Below are positions 38,839-48,432 of a stretch of DNA of 64,000 nucleotides, in pieces (the stretch's first letter is position 1; each line of letters opens with the position of its first letter). Source of the stretch: Enterobacter genomosp. O (GTDB lineage: Bacteria; Pseudomonadota; Gammaproteobacteria; Enterobacterales; Enterobacteriaceae); assembly GCF_001022965.1 (NCBI RefSeq), contig NZ_LECZ01000023.1, positions 248,001-312,000 of the forward strand. Reading direction: 5' to 3'. Below the pieces are notes generated by a model. That model saw nothing but the letters and a program-made list of their open reading frames with translations, did no database searches and was not told the origin of the DNA. A program made the position numbers and the translations under genes.

Positions 38839-39180
38839 CATACGGCTCTGGAGGTTATTCCGTTCACTTTATGTTCCTTGCTACTCTGTAACGGCATGGC
38901 CTGTGAACGTGCCAGGGCGGCTCAATCGCCACCGCCCTGGCGACCCGGGCTCCCGGCGGTAAATCGCCGCTTCGCGGTACCCTCAGCTTACTCCTTCAGG
39001 CTATCGGGTCGGGCATGAGCCTGCATCCCTGCAGGCCACGCCCTCTCGGCGCATCCCTGCGCCTCGCCCCGGCCTTACGGAAACGCTTCGGCGATTTACA
39101 GCCGGACCAGGGCATCGCTGTAAGCCATTCATTTTCCTGAAGCAACATTCATCGCTTCAGGTTAAAAAATTACTGGGGAT

Positions 39181-39201
39181 TCCTCTCCCACGGGGAGAGG
39201 G
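39181..39201. repeat. CCCTCTCCC-type dispersed repeat, copy 6 (partial)
   Basis: CCTCTCCC, ACG, GGGAGAGG core only, just downstream of ettA. Confidence 0.65.
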
Positions 39202-39210
39202 AACAAACAT

Positions 39211-39242
39211 AAAAAACGGCAACCGAAGTTGCCGTTTTGCTT
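39211..39242 (-). terminator. ettA terminator
   Basis: On the minus strand ACGGCAAC, a TTCG-type loop, GTTGCCGT then a T-run, beginning right at the ettA stop. Confidence 0.9.
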
Positions 39243-40910
39243 TTATTTCGCGATACGCTTGTACTTAATACGCTTCGGCTCCAGCGCGTCTGCGCCCAGC
39301 GTGCGTTTCTTGTACTCTTCGTATTCGGTGAAGTTACCTTCGAAGAACTCCACCTTACCTTCATCCTGGTAGTCCAGAATGTGGGTCGCGATACGGTCAA
39401 GGAACCAGCGGTCGTGCGAGATAACCATGGCGCAGCCCGGGAACTCCAGCAGGGCGTTTTCCAGCGCGCGCAGGGTTTCGATGTCCAGGTCGTTTGTTGG
39501 TTCATCGAGCAGCAGTACGTTACCGCCCACCTGCAGCAGCTTCGCCAGGTGCAGACGACCGCGCTCACCGCCGGACAGCTCGCCCACGCGTTTGCCCTGG
39601 TCGGTGCCTTTGAAGTTAAAACGGCCAACATAGGCGCGGCTTGGCATCTCGGTGTTGCCGATACGCATGATATCCAGACCGCCGGAGACTTCTTCCCACA
39701 CGGTTTTGCTGTTATCCATCGCGTCACGGAACTGGTCAACGGACGCCAGCTTCACGGTTTCACCCAAGGTGATAGAACCGCTGTCTGGCTGTTCCTGACC
39801 GGACATCATGCGGAACAGGGTTGATTTACCCGCGCCGTTCGGACCGATGATCCCGACGATAGCGCCTTTCGGCACGGAGAAGGTCAGGTCGTCGATCAGC
39901 AGACGGTCGCCGTAGGACTTACGCAGGTTAGTCACTTCAACCACTTTATCCCCCAGACGTGCTCCAGGTGGAATAAACAGTTCGTTGGTTTCGTTACGTT
40001 TCTGGTATTCGGTATTGTTAAGCTCTTCAAAGCGTGCCAGACGGGCTTTGCCCTTGGACTGACGGCCTTTCGCGCCCTGACGCACCCACTCCAGCTCTTT
40101 CTCGATAGACTTACGACGCGCCGCTTCCTGAGAAGCTTCCTGCGCCAGACGCTGATCTTTCTGCTCCAGCCAGGAGGAGTAGTTGCCTTCCCACGGAATG
40201 CCTTCACCGCGGTCCAGCTCCAGGATCCAGCCCGCAACGTTGTCGAGGAAGTAACGGTCGTGGGTGATCGCCACAACGGTGCCTTCGAAGTCGTGCAGGA
40301 AGCGCTCCAGCCACGCCACGGATTCCGCATCCAGGTGGTTAGTGGGTTCGTCGAGCAGCAGCATGTCTGGTTTTTCCAGCAGCAGGCGGCACAGCGCCAC
40401 GCGGCGGCGTTCACCACCGGAGAGATTGGCGATTTTCGCATCCCAGTCCGGCAGACGCAGGGCATCCGCCGCGCGCTCCAGCTGCACGTTCAGGTTGTGA
40501 CCGTCGTGCGCCTGGATAATCTCTTCATACTTGCCCTGTTGTGCAGCAAGCTTGTCGAAGTCCGCATCCGGTTCGGCGTATTTGGCATACACTTCATCCA
40601 GACCTTTCAGGGCGTTAACCACTTCGGATACCGCTTCTTCGACGGACTCACGTACGGTGTGTTCCGGGTTCAGCTGAGGTTCCTGCGGCAGGTAGCCGAT
40701 TTTGATGCCAGGCTGCGGACGGGCTTCACCTTCGATGTCTGTATCGATGCCGGCCATGATGCGCAGCAGGGTGGACTTACCGGCACCGTTGAGACCCAGA
40801 ACACCGATTTTTGCGCCCGGGAAGAAGCTCAGCGAGATATTTTTAAGAATATGACGTTTCGGCGGGACCACTTTGCCGACACGATGCATGGTATAAACGA
40901 ATTGAGCCAC
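39243..40910 (-). CDS. ettA: EttA, energy-dependent translational throttle protein (ABC-F)
   Basis: 555 residues, as in E. coli (YjjK). An ABC-F ATPase that binds the ribosomal E site and gates entry into elongation according to ATP/ADP. Two ABC cassettes with Walker A GLNGAGKST and GPNGAGKST, signatures LSGGERRRVAL and LSGGERGRLHL, and Walker B ends LLLDEPTNHLD and LLLDEPTNDLD. The linker (PtIM) with KGRQSKGKARL lies between, and a basic tail (LEPKRIKYKRIAK) ends it. Highly biased codon use. Divergent from slt. Confidence 0.97.
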   Translation of the reverse strand: MAQFVYTMHRVGKVVPPKRHILKNISLSFFPGAKIGVLGLNGAGKSTLLRIMAGIDTDIEGEARPQPGIKIGYLPQEPQLNPEHTVRESVEEAVSEVVNALKGLDEVYAKYAEPDADFDKLAAQQGKYEEIIQAHDGHNLNVQLERAADALRLPDWDAKIANLSGGERRRVALCRLLLEKPDMLLLDEPTNHLDAESVAWLERFLHDFEGTVVAITHDRYFLDNVAGWILELDRGEGIPWEGNYSSWLEQKDQRLAQEASQEAARRKSIEKELEWVRQGAKGRQSKGKARLARFEELNNTEYQKRNETNELFIPPGARLGDKVVEVTNLRKSYGDRLLIDDLTFSVPKGAIVGIIGPNGAGKSTLFRMMSGQEQPDSGSITLGETVKLASVDQFRDAMDNSKTVWEEVSGGLDIMRIGNTEMPSRAYVGRFNFKGTDQGKRVGELSGGERGRLHLAKLLQVGGNVLLLDEPTNDLDIETLRALENALLEFPGCAMVISHDRWFLDRIATHILDYQDEGKVEFFEGNFTEYEEYKKRTLGADALEPKRIKYKRIAK

Positions 40911-41137
40911 GTTGGACTTCGCCTCTTTTATCGTGATGAGAAGGAATTTCAGCCTCGAAGTGTAGCCTTTTTCACGGCCTAATCCCAGCCAGGAACGTTG
41001 GGAGTGTTAAAACGCGCAAGAAAGGTAAAAAAGTGTCCATGACGTGGCGCGTTGCGGGATGCCTGGTTAGCATAAGTTGATTAGACTTTGACGTGGCAAG
41101 ACGCTGCAATTGACGAAAAAACAATGAGGAAGAGCTT

Positions 41138-43075
41138 GTGGAAAAAGCCAAACGGGTGGTCTGGCGTCTGCTGGCTGCCAGCGTATGCGTAATGGCGGTA
41201 AGCCAGGCGGTGCATGCCGATTCACTGGATGAACAACGTAACCGCTACGCCCAAATTAAACAGGCGTGGGACAACAAGCAGATGGATACCGTGCAGGCGC
41301 TGATGCCGACGCTAAAGGATTATCCGCTGTATCCGTATCTGGAGTATCGCCAGATCACGGACGATCTCATGAACCAACCGACCGTCACCGTGAATAACTT
41401 CATTCAGGCGAACCCGACCTTGCCGCCGGCGCGGAACCTGCAGTCTCGTTTCGTTAACGAGCTGGCGCGTCGCGAAGACTGGCGCGGACTGCTGGCGTTT
41501 AGCCCTGAAAAGCCGAACGCCACCGAAGCCCAGTGTAACTATTACTATGCAAAATGGGCGACCGGGCAGCAGGAAGAGGCCTGGGCCGGGGCGAAAGAGC
41601 TCTGGCTCACCGGCAAAAGCCAGCCAAACGCCTGTGATTCCCTGTTTGGCGCATGGCGTGCTTCCGGCAAGCAGGATCCGCTGGCCTACCTTGAGCGCAT
41701 CCGTCTGGCGATGAAAGCCGGCAACACGCGGCTGGTGACCACCCTGGCGGGACAAATGCCGTCCGATTACCAGACTATCTCTACGGCGGTTATTGCCCTG
41801 GCAAACGACCCGAACAGCGTCCTGACCTTTGCCCGCAGTACGGGGGCGACCGATTTTACCCGCCAGATGGCGGCGGTGGCTTTTGCCAGCGTGGCGCGTG
41901 ACGATGTGGAAAACGCGCGGCTGATGATCCCGCAACTGGTGCAGGCGCAGCAGCTTAACGAGGAGCAAACCCAGGAGCTGCGCGACATTGTGGCGTGGCG
42001 ACTGATGGGCACGGATGTGACCGACGAACAGGCGCGCTGGCGCGACGATGCCATTATGCGCTCGAACTCCACCTCGCTGGTAGAACGACGCGTGCGCATG
42101 GCGCTGGGCACGGGCGATCGCCGGGGGTTAAATACCTGGCTTGCGCGGTTGCCCATGGAAGCCAAAGAGAAGGACGAATGGCGCTACTGGCAGGCCGACC
42201 TGCTGATGGAGCGCGGTCGTGATGATGAAGCCAAAGAGATCCTCCATGCGCTGATGCAGCAGCGCGGCTTCTACCCGATGGCGGCCGCGCAGCGCCTGGG
42301 CGAGGAGTACACCTTCCGCATTGATAAAGCACCCGCTAACGCGAACCCGGCGCTGACGCAGGGGCCAGAAATGGCACGCGTTCGCGAGCTGATGTACTGG
42401 AACATGGACAACACCGCGCGCAGCGAGTGGGCGAATCTGGTGACCAGCCGCACCACCGACGAGAAAGCCCAGCTTGCCCGCTATGCGTTTGATAATCACT
42501 GGTGGGATCTGAGCGTGCAGGCGACGATCGCCGGCAAGCTGTGGGATCATCTCGAAGAGCGTTTCCCGCTGGCTTATAAAGATCTTTTCGATCGCTACAC
42601 CAGCGGCAAAGATATCCCGCAAAGTTACGCGATGGCGATTGCCCGTCAGGAGAGCGCGTGGAACCCGAAAGTCCGTTCCCCGGTGGGCGCCAGCGGTCTG
42701 ATGCAGATCATGCCGGGTACGGCGACGCACACGGTGAAGATGTTTAATATTCCTGGGTACAGCAGCCCGTCACAGCTCCTGGATCCGGATACCAACATCA
42801 ACATCGGTACCAGCTATCTTCAGTACGTGTATCAGCAGTTCGGCAATAACCGCATCTTCTCTTCGGCGGCGTATAACGCGGGCCCTGGGCGCGTGCGCAC
42901 CTGGCTCGGCAACAGCGCCGGGCGCATCGACGCCGTGGCGTTTGTCGAGAGCATTCCGTTCTCGGAAACGCGCGGATACGTGAAAAACGTGCTGGCGTAT
43001 GATGCGTACTATCGCTACTTCATGGGGCAGAAAGATACCCTGATGAGCGATGCCGAGTGGCAGAGACGTTACTGA
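41138..43075 (+). CDS. slt: Slt, soluble lytic murein transglycosylase (Slt70)
   Basis: 645 residues, the same as E. coli, GTG start after GAGGAAGAGC. A signal peptide ending VHA is removed. A superhelical U-shaped alpha domain fills most of the protein; the C-terminal SLT catalytic domain begins near residue 480 with [12 protein letters not shown] (catalytic Glu near 505), [12 protein letters not shown] and [16 protein letters not shown]. It cleaves peptidoglycan with 1,6-anhydro product formation. trpR follows closely. Confidence 0.97.
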   Translation: MEKAKRVVWRLLAASVCVMAVSQAVHADSLDEQRNRYAQIKQAWDNKQMDTVQALMPTLKDYPLYPYLEYRQITDDLMNQPTVTVNNFIQANPTLPPARNLQSRFVNELARREDWRGLLAFSPEKPNATEAQCNYYYAKWATGQQEEAWAGAKELWLTGKSQPNACDSLFGAWRASGKQDPLAYLERIRLAMKAGNTRLVTTLAGQMPSDYQTISTAVIALANDPNSVLTFARSTGATDFTRQMAAVAFASVARDDVENARLMIPQLVQAQQLNEEQTQELRDIVAWRLMGTDVTDEQARWRDDAIMRSNSTSLVERRVRMALGTGDRRGLNTWLARLPMEAKEKDEWRYWQADLLMERGRDDEAKEILHALMQQRGFYPMAAAQRLGEEYTFRIDKAPANANPALTQGPEMARVRELMYWNMDNTARSEWANLVTSRTTDEKAQLARYAFDNHWWDLSVQATIAGKLWDHLEERFPLAYKDLFDRYTSGKDIPQSYAMAIARQESAWNPKVRSPVGASGLMQIMPGTATHTVKMFNIPGYSSPSQLLDPDTNINIGTSYLQYVYQQFGNNRIFSSAAYNAGPGRVRTWLGNSAGRIDAVAFVESIPFSETRGYVKNVLAYDAYYRYFMGQKDTLMSDAEWQRRY

Positions 43076-43091
43076 TCGGCGTGGGTTGTGT

Positions 43092-43115
43092 TATGCTGTA
43101 CTCGCTAATGAGTAC
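43092..43115 (+). promoter_or_regulatory. trpR promoter and trp operator
   Basis: TATGCT (-10) at 43092-43097 followed by GTACTC-N6-GAGTAC at 43098-43115, the trp operator dyad. TrpR is known to repress its own gene through such a site. Confidence 0.88.
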
Positions 43116-43130
43116 AAGAGGCAGCATAAC

Positions 43131-43460
43131 ATGACCCAGCATTCCCCGTATTCCTCGGCAATGGCCGAACAACGTCATCAGGAGTGGCTTCGTTTTGTGG
43201 AGTTGCTTCGCCAGTCGTACGATCAGGATTTGCATTTACCCCTGATGCAGCTGATGCTCACGCCGGACGAGCGCGAGGCGCTGGGCACGCGCGTGCGGAT
43301 CATTGAAGAGTTGCTGCGCGGCGAGATGAGCCAGCGCGAGCTTAAAAATGAGCTCGGCGCGGGTATCGCAACGATTACCCGCGGCTCAAACAGCCTTAAG
43401 TCGGCGCCCGTTGAGCTGCGCCAGTGGCTGGAAGCGGTATTGCTAAAAAACGCCGGATGA
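43131..43460 (+). CDS. trpR: TrpR, tryptophan-dependent repressor
   Basis: 109 residues (108 in E. coli) from the ATG at 43131, after AAGAGGC. All-helical DNA-binding dimer; the helix-turn-helix is [20 protein letters not shown] and the core [15 protein letters not shown] is conserved. With bound tryptophan it represses trp, aroH, mtr and trpR. The operator is immediately upstream. A longer reading frame from 43050 overlaps slt and is not used. Confidence 0.97.
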   Translation: MTQHSPYSSAMAEQRHQEWLRFVELLRQSYDQDLHLPLMQLMLTPDEREALGTRVRIIEELLRGEMSQRELKNELGAGIATITRGSNSLKSAPVELRQWLEAVLLKNAG

Positions 43461-43483
43461 CGGCTTCGCCTTATCCGGCCTAC
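43451..43483. repeat. REP element between trpR and yjjX
   Basis: CGCCGGATGACGGCTTCGCC with TTATCCGGCCTAC, a typical REP overlapping the last codons of trpR and lying between convergent genes. Confidence 0.85.
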
Positions 43484-43487
43484 ACAT

Positions 43488-44003
43488 TCAACGATAAATC
43501 GCGTTATGGAACGGGCTTAACGCCAGGATCACCGCCTGGTGATACACGCCTGAACGCGTCAGCGCGCCGGCGGTGAAGACGCCAATGGCCCCTTCTTTAC
43601 GGCCAATCTCATCAATGCCGGTGTACTGCGACATCACCGGCCCGAGCGCTTCACCCGCGCGTACTTTCTCAAGAATAATGTCCGGTAGCGGCAGGGTAGC
43701 CGAACGCGCTTCACCGCGCTGCTCGCGACTTTCGATAACCACCCAGCTAAAGGTTGCGCCTTCGTCGATACCTGCTTCAATGGCCACCCAAAAGTCAGCA
43801 TCCGGTGCCGCAGCTTTCACATTCGCCACGCGATTTCGTGCGCCAGCGCGCGTTTCCTCGCTGCCGAACGGCTGTTCAGGAACGCCACTCTCGACGCCGA
43901 TGGCCTCAATATGGCAGGATCCTGCGCCGAAGATCTCTTCAAATGCCCTTAGAATTGCCTGAATTTTGGCAGGATTAGTGGTAGCAGAGACAACATGGTG
44001 CAT
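43488..44003 (-). CDS. yjjX: YjjX, inosine/xanthosine triphosphatase
   Basis: 171 residues from the ATG at 44003; a longer frame to 44054 would overlap gpmB and lacks support. ITPase-like fold with the opening [25 protein letters not shown] and the glycine-rich [17 protein letters not shown]. It hydrolyses ITP and XTP (non-canonical purine nucleotides) and is linked to oxidative or stress responses. Divergent from gpmB with 49 bp between starts. Confidence 0.94.
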   Translation of the reverse strand: MHHVVSATTNPAKIQAILRAFEEIFGAGSCHIEAIGVESGVPEQPFGSEETRAGARNRVANVKAAAPDADFWVAIEAGIDEGATFSWVVIESREQRGEARSATLPLPDIILEKVRAGEALGPVMSQYTGIDEIGRKEGAIGVFTAGALTRSGVYHQAVILALSPFHNAIYR

Positions 44004-44052
44004 AATTAAGCTCGATTCAAAAAAACTCATCGCAGTATAACGGAAAAAAAGC

Positions 44053-44700
44053 ATGTTACAGGTATACCTTGTTCGCCACGGTGAAACGCAGTGGAACGCC
44101 GAGCGACGTATTCAAGGCCAGTCAGACAGTCCTCTCACTGAGAAGGGCGTGCAGCAAGCGTGGCAGGTGGCAGAGCGCGCCAGGACGCTGGGCATTACCC
44201 ACGTCATCACCAGCGACTTAGGTCGCACACAGCAGACGGCGCGCATTATCGCAGACGCCTGCGGCTGTGACGTCATGCTTGAGCCGCGCCTGCGCGAGCT
44301 GGATATGGGCGTGCTGGAAAAACGCCATATTGATACGCTGACGGAAACGGAAGAAGGCTGGCGTCGCACGCTGGTGAACGGTACCGAAGATGGCCGTATT
44401 CCTGAGGGAGAATCCATGCAGGAGCTCAGCGTGCGCATGCATGCTGCACTGGCCGAGTGCCTGAAGCTTCCGGCAGGAAGCCGTCCGCTGCTGGTGAGTC
44501 ACGGGATTGCGTTGGGTTGCCTGGTGAGCACCATTCTGGGGTTACCGGCCTATGCTGAGCGCCGCTTGCGTCTGCGCAACTGCTCTATTTCCCGGATTGA
44601 TTACCAGGAGAGCGCGTGGCTGGCGTCGGGCTGGGTAGTGGAGATGGCAGGGGACATTTCGCATCTTGATGCCCCTGCGCTTGACGAACTGCAGCGTTAA
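44053..44700 (+). CDS. gpmB: GpmB (YtjC), histidine-phosphatase family protein
   Basis: 215 residues, as in E. coli. Histidine phosphatase fold with the active-site [15 protein letters not shown] near the start and [10 protein letters not shown] later; the acid residue is in RELDMGVLE. Annotated as a phosphoglycerate mutase 2 homologue, but a general phosphatase role is equally possible. Converges with rob, the stop codons overlapping by 2-3 bp. Confidence 0.93.
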   Translation: MLQVYLVRHGETQWNAERRIQGQSDSPLTEKGVQQAWQVAERARTLGITHVITSDLGRTQQTARIIADACGCDVMLEPRLRELDMGVLEKRHIDTLTETEEGWRRTLVNGTEDGRIPEGESMQELSVRMHAALAECLKLPAGSRPLLVSHGIALGCLVSTILGLPAYAERRLRLRNCSISRIDYQESAWLASGWVVEMAGDISHLDAPALDELQR

Positions 44701-45566
44701 CGACGTATCGGAATCAAGAATTCCATGCGCAGATTGATTGGGCCTTCTTCCGGTTTAGCATCCTGCGCCGGGTAGTAGCGCTCAATGTCCTGACCCTTAC
44801 GGCGATTCAGATTCAGCATCGGCATGCAGGTCCCGTAAACGGTCAGGATGAACTCCTGAACCCCCGTTCCCAGCCCTTCATACGCGAACATCACGTACTC
44901 ACCGCCTTCCAGCACGACAGGCTTTGACCCCTGAATGTAGCCATTGGCCATATCAGGCGTCAGCGCGGTGGTGTAGAACACCTCCTGCTCGTCGTCTTTT
45001 TCCTGGCTCGGGTGCGTTTCGTTGAGACCATACAGAATCGGCGGGATCGCCGGCGCGTGGCTCAGGAAATCGCGCCAGAACTGGACGCGCATCTGATGAC
45101 GGAACTCAGAAATCTGCTCCAGGGAGCAGGAGTAACTCTGCGTTGTACCGATCAGATGGGTTTCAGGCAGCGTGACAATTTCGTATTTCGGCATCGCGAA
45201 CTCGCCCAGACGCAGCGGCGGACGCATGCCAAACGAGCTCCAGTCAGGCGAGCGGCGATAAAGCGCTGGCGTCAACGAGAACTGTTTCTTAAAGGCGCGG
45301 GTGAAGGTTTGCTGCGAATCGAAACGGTATTGCAGGGCAATATCCAGAATCGGGCGTGCGGTCAGGCGCAATGCCACAGCAGACTTTGACAGACGACGTG
45401 CGCGAATATAGGCCCCGATAGCATGACCGGTGACATCTTTGAACATCCTCTGCAGATGCCACTTGGAATAGCCTGCTTTAGCCGCCACATTATCCAGTGA
45501 CAAAGGCTGGTCGAGATGACCTTCCAGCCAGGTGAGCAGGTCGCGAATAATTCCAGCCTGATCCAT
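44697..45566 (-). CDS. rob: Rob, AraC/XylS-family transcriptional activator
   Basis: 289 residues, as in E. coli. N-terminal ~105 residues contain two helix-turn-helix motifs (LSLDNVAAKAGYSKWHLQRMFKDVTGH, then ILDIALQYRFDSQQTFTRAFKKQF). The C-terminal ~170 residues form a GyrI-like ligand-binding domain. Rob activates the marA/soxS/rob regulon, including acrAB, in response to bile salts and fatty acids. Separated from creA by 211 bp of divergent control region. Confidence 0.96.
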   Translation of the reverse strand: MDQAGIIRDLLTWLEGHLDQPLSLDNVAAKAGYSKWHLQRMFKDVTGHAIGAYIRARRLSKSAVALRLTARPILDIALQYRFDSQQTFTRAFKKQFSLTPALYRRSPDWSSFGMRPPLRLGEFAMPKYEIVTLPETHLIGTTQSYSCSLEQISEFRHQMRVQFWRDFLSHAPAIPPILYGLNETHPSQEKDDEQEVFYTTALTPDMANGYIQGSKPVVLEGGEYVMFAYEGLGTGVQEFILTVYGTCMPMLNLNRRKGQDIERYYPAQDAKPEEGPINLRMEFLIPIRR

Positions 45567-45777
45567 ATACTATCCTCATCCTTAAAACAGCAGGTGCCTG
45601 ATAACAGGTTAGCGGATAATAGCATTTTTTGATGTTTTAGCATTCAGTGTTTTTTTTGCGCATTCATGCTTTTTGGAGCACATTATGGGCAAATATATTC
45701 TAATCCTGTGATCTTGCTACATTTTTGTCTAAAGTGTTGAATAATCGCTCAGCGTAATTTTAAAGAATGGTAACAAT

Positions 45778-46248
45778 ATGAAATACAAGACTTTGATCTT
45801 CACCGCATTGATGTTGATGGTTGGTCGCGTCGCACAGGCAGAACAGATTGGTTCCGTCGATACCGTGTTCAAAATGTTCGGCCCGGACCACAAAATTGTG
45901 GTGGAGGCGTTTGACGATCCGGACGTGAAAAACGTCACCTGCTACGTCAGCCGCGCGAAAACGGGCGGTATCAAAGGCGGCCTGGGGCTGGCGGAAGATA
46001 CCTCAGATGCGGCGATCTCCTGCCAGCAGGTGGGCCCGGTTGAATTGAGCGATAAAATTAAAAACGGTAAAGCGCAGGGCGACGTGGTGTTCCAGAAACG
46101 GACCTCGCTGGTGTTCAAAAAGCTGCAGGTTGTGCGTTTCTACGATGCGAAACGCAATACGCTGGCTTACCTGGCCTATTCCGACAAAGTGGTGGAAGGC
46201 TCACCGAAAAACGCGATCAGCGCGGTGCCGATTATGCCGTGGCACTAA
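45778..46248 (+). CDS. creA: CreA family protein, exported
   Basis: 156 residues (157 in E. coli). A signal peptide ([19 protein letters not shown]) is followed by a compact domain with [27 protein letters not shown] and two cysteines (TCYVS, SCQQ). Periplasmic location expected; its biochemical role is not known. First gene of creABCD, with creB starting 14 bp later. Confidence 0.94.
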   Translation: MKYKTLIFTALMLMVGRVAQAEQIGSVDTVFKMFGPDHKIVVEAFDDPDVKNVTCYVSRAKTGGIKGGLGLAEDTSDAAISCQQVGPVELSDKIKNGKAQGDVVFQKRTSLVFKKLQVVRFYDAKRNTLAYLAYSDKVVEGSPKNAISAVPIMPWH

Positions 46249-46262
46249 TTCAGGGATGAACC

Positions 46263-46952
46263 ATGCAACAACCTGTGGTCTGGCTGGTTGAAGACGAAAT
46301 CAGTATCGCCGATACGCTTATCTACATGCTCCAGCAGGAGGGATTTGCAGTAAAGGCGTTTGAACGGGGTTTGCCGGTGCTGGAGGAGGCGAGGCGACAG
46401 GCTCCGGCGCTCGCCATTCTGGATGTCGGGCTGCCGGACATCAGTGGGTTTGAGCTTTGTCGCCGACTGCTGGCGCAGCATCCTTCACTGCCGGTGCTGT
46501 TTCTGACGGCGCGCAGTGATGAGGTGGACAAGCTGCTTGGGCTCGAAATGGGGGCCGATGACTACGTGGCTAAGCCTTTTTCACCCCGTGAAGTCTGTGC
46601 GCGGGTGCGGACAATTTTACGGCGCATGCAAAAATCCGCCGCGCCTTCAGAGATTGTGCGCATCGGCCAGTTTGAACTAAATGAACCTGCCGCGCGAATT
46701 AGCTGGTGCGGTGAAGTATTACCGCTCACGCGCTATGAGTTTTTACTGCTTAAAACCTTACTGCAGGCTCCCGGACGGGTGTTCTCTCGTCAGCAGTTAA
46801 TGGACAAGGTGTGGGGCGAAGACGGCGACAGTTTCGATCGTACCGTGGACACCCACATCAAAACCCTGCGCGCCAAGCTGCGGGCGGTGAATGAGGAACT
46901 TTCACCCATCAGTACCCATCGCGGTATGGGCTATAGCCTGGGGCTTTATTAA
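46263..46952 (+). CDS. creB: CreB, OmpR-family response regulator
   Basis: 229 residues. Receiver domain with phospho-acceptor Asp54 (AILDVGLPD) and acidic residues at VEDE; winged-helix DNA-binding domain from about residue 128 with the recognition helix SFDRTVDTHIKTLRAKL. With CreC it senses growth on fermentable carbon in minimal medium and, in several species, influences beta-lactamase genes and colicin tolerance. The creC start overlaps its stop (TAATG). Confidence 0.95.
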   Translation: MQQPVVWLVEDEISIADTLIYMLQQEGFAVKAFERGLPVLEEARRQAPALAILDVGLPDISGFELCRRLLAQHPSLPVLFLTARSDEVDKLLGLEMGADDYVAKPFSPREVCARVRTILRRMQKSAAPSEIVRIGQFELNEPAARISWCGEVLPLTRYEFLLLKTLLQAPGRVFSRQQLMDKVWGEDGDSFDRTVDTHIKTLRAKLRAVNEELSPISTHRGMGYSLGLY

Positions 46953-48376
46953 TGCGCATTGGGATGCGGTTGCTGCTGGGGTATTTCCTGATCGTCGCCA
47001 TCGCCGCGTGGTTTGTGCTGTCGATCTTTGTTCAGGAAGTGAAGCCCGGCGTGCGCAGAGCAACCGAGGGCACGTTGATCGATACCGCGACCCTGTTGGC
47101 CGAAATCGGACGCGATGATTTGCTTTCGGGTAATGCGCAGCAGGGCAAGCTGGCGCAGGCCTTTTCGCAGCTTCATCAACGCCCTTTGCGCGCCAATATC
47201 GGCGGGATTCATAAAGTGCGTAACGAGTATCACGTCTACATGACCGATGCACAGGGCCGGGTCGTGTTTGATTCCGCCGGTTTGGCCGTGGGAAAAGATT
47301 ACTCGCGCTGGAACGACGTCTGGCTGACGCTTCGCGGTGAATATGGCGCGCGAAGCACCCAGAGCTTTCCCGACGATCCGGAGAGCACGGTGATGTATGT
47401 TGCGGCACCGATCAGGGATCGGGGCAAGATTATCGGCGTGCTGTCGGTCGGGAAACCTAACAGCGCGATGGCGCCGGTTATCCATCGCAGCGAGCGAAGG
47501 ATCCTGTGGGCAGGCGGAGCGCTGCTCGGCATTGCCCTGCTGATTGGCTTTGCTGTGGCGTGGTGGATCAATCGATCCATCGGCACCTTATCGCGCTATG
47601 CCGACTCGGTGACCACAGATACGCCTCTCCCGCTGCCGAATCCCGGCAGTAGCGAACTGCACAAGCTGGCGCAGGCGCTGGAAAATATGCGCATTCGCCT
47701 GGAAGGGAAAAACTATATTGAACACTATGTTCATGCGCTCACCCACGAGCTGAAAAGCCCGATCGCGGCCATTCGCGGTGCGGCAGAAATCCTCTCTGAA
47801 CAGCCGCCGCCGCAGGTGGCCGCGCGGTTTATCGATAATATTCTGGTACAGAACGCGCGCATGCAGTCGCTGGTTGAAAAGCTGCTCACCCAGGCTCGGC
47901 TTGAAAATCGCGTCGAGATTATTCCTGAGGTCGTCAGCGTCGACTCGCTGTTCACGCGGCTTGCCGACGCGCGCGCGGCACTGTTGGCAGCGAAAGAGAT
48001 TGTGCTGACCCTTCAGCCGGCCTCGCTTTACGTGGCGGGCGATCCTGACCTTCTCGAACAGGCGCTTGGCAATTTGCTGGATAACGCTATCGATTTCACG
48101 CCGCAGGGCGGGGCCATTGCACTAGTGGCCCGGGAAGATCGCAAGCAGGTACAGCTGATCGTCACCGACAGCGGAAGTGGGATCCCGGACTATGCGCGGG
48201 AACGTATTTTTGAACGCTTCTATTCCCTTCCTCGTGAGAACGGGTTGAAGAGCAGCGGTCTCGGGCTGGCGTTTGTCCAGGAGGTCGCGCGTCTGCATCA
48301 GGGAGAGATCGATTTGCGCAATCGTAATGAAGGTGGCGTGATGGCCACGCTCACACTTCACCGTCCCTTCACATAA
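46952..48376 (+). CDS. creC: CreC, sensor histidine kinase
   Basis: 474 residues. Helix 1 at residues 8-28, a periplasmic sensor region of about 155 residues, helix 2 near 185-205, then HAMP, DHp with His265 in HALTHELKSP, and HATPase with LGNLLDNAID, DSGSGIPD and SSGLGLAFVQ. Partner of CreB. A tandem TTCAC pair at the end of its reading frame serves creD. Confidence 0.95.
   Translation: MRIGMRLLLGYFLIVAIAAWFVLSIFVQEVKPGVRRATEGTLIDTATLLAEIGRDDLLSGNAQQGKLAQAFSQLHQRPLRANIGGIHKVRNEYHVYMTDAQGRVVFDSAGLAVGKDYSRWNDVWLTLRGEYGARSTQSFPDDPESTVMYVAAPIRDRGKIIGVLSVGKPNSAMAPVIHRSERRILWAGGALLGIALLIGFAVAWWINRSIGTLSRYADSVTTDTPLPLPNPGSSELHKLAQALENMRIRLEGKNYIEHYVHALTHELKSPIAAIRGAAEILSEQPPPQVAARFIDNILVQNARMQSLVEKLLTQARLENRVEIIPEVVSVDSLFTRLADARAALLAAKEIVLTLQPASLYVAGDPDLLEQALGNLLDNAIDFTPQGGAIALVAREDRKQVQLIVTDSGSGIPDYARERIFERFYSLPRENGLKSSGLGLAFVQEVARLHQGEIDLRNRNEGGVMATLTLHRPFT
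48357..48372 (+). promoter_or_regulatory. cre tag (CreB binding site) upstream of creD
   Basis: TTCAC, six bases, TTCAC: exactly the published cre-tag spacing. It lies in the last codons of creC, about 60 bp before the creD start. Confidence 0.9.
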
Positions 48377-48432
48377 CTTCAAACTGGCCCCACACGGCCC
48401 GGTTACGCTCTCCCCATCACAAAGGAGACGTA

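Larger units (their letters stand above)
38719..39242. other. Gene-free, hairpin-rich intergenic stretch
   Basis: 524 bp between the LysR gene and ettA with no credible protein. The ends carry CCCTCTCCC repeats. The centre, about 38900-39165, is dense in perfect inverted repeats: GCCAGGGCGG/CCGCCCTGGC (38911-38941), GCCTGCA-TCCC-TGCAGGC (39019-39036), GGCGCA-TCCC-TGCGCC (39048-39063), CGC-TTCG-GCG and CCTGAAGC/GCTTCAGG. This pattern suggests a structured RNA or mobile repeat. No known family was recognised. Confidence 0.6.

Noticed and set aside
38723-38962. 79-codon frame in the stretch after the LysR gene
   Set aside because: It reads straight through the CCCTCTCCC repeats and a hairpin; no ribosome site and no family. 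Treated as noncoding.
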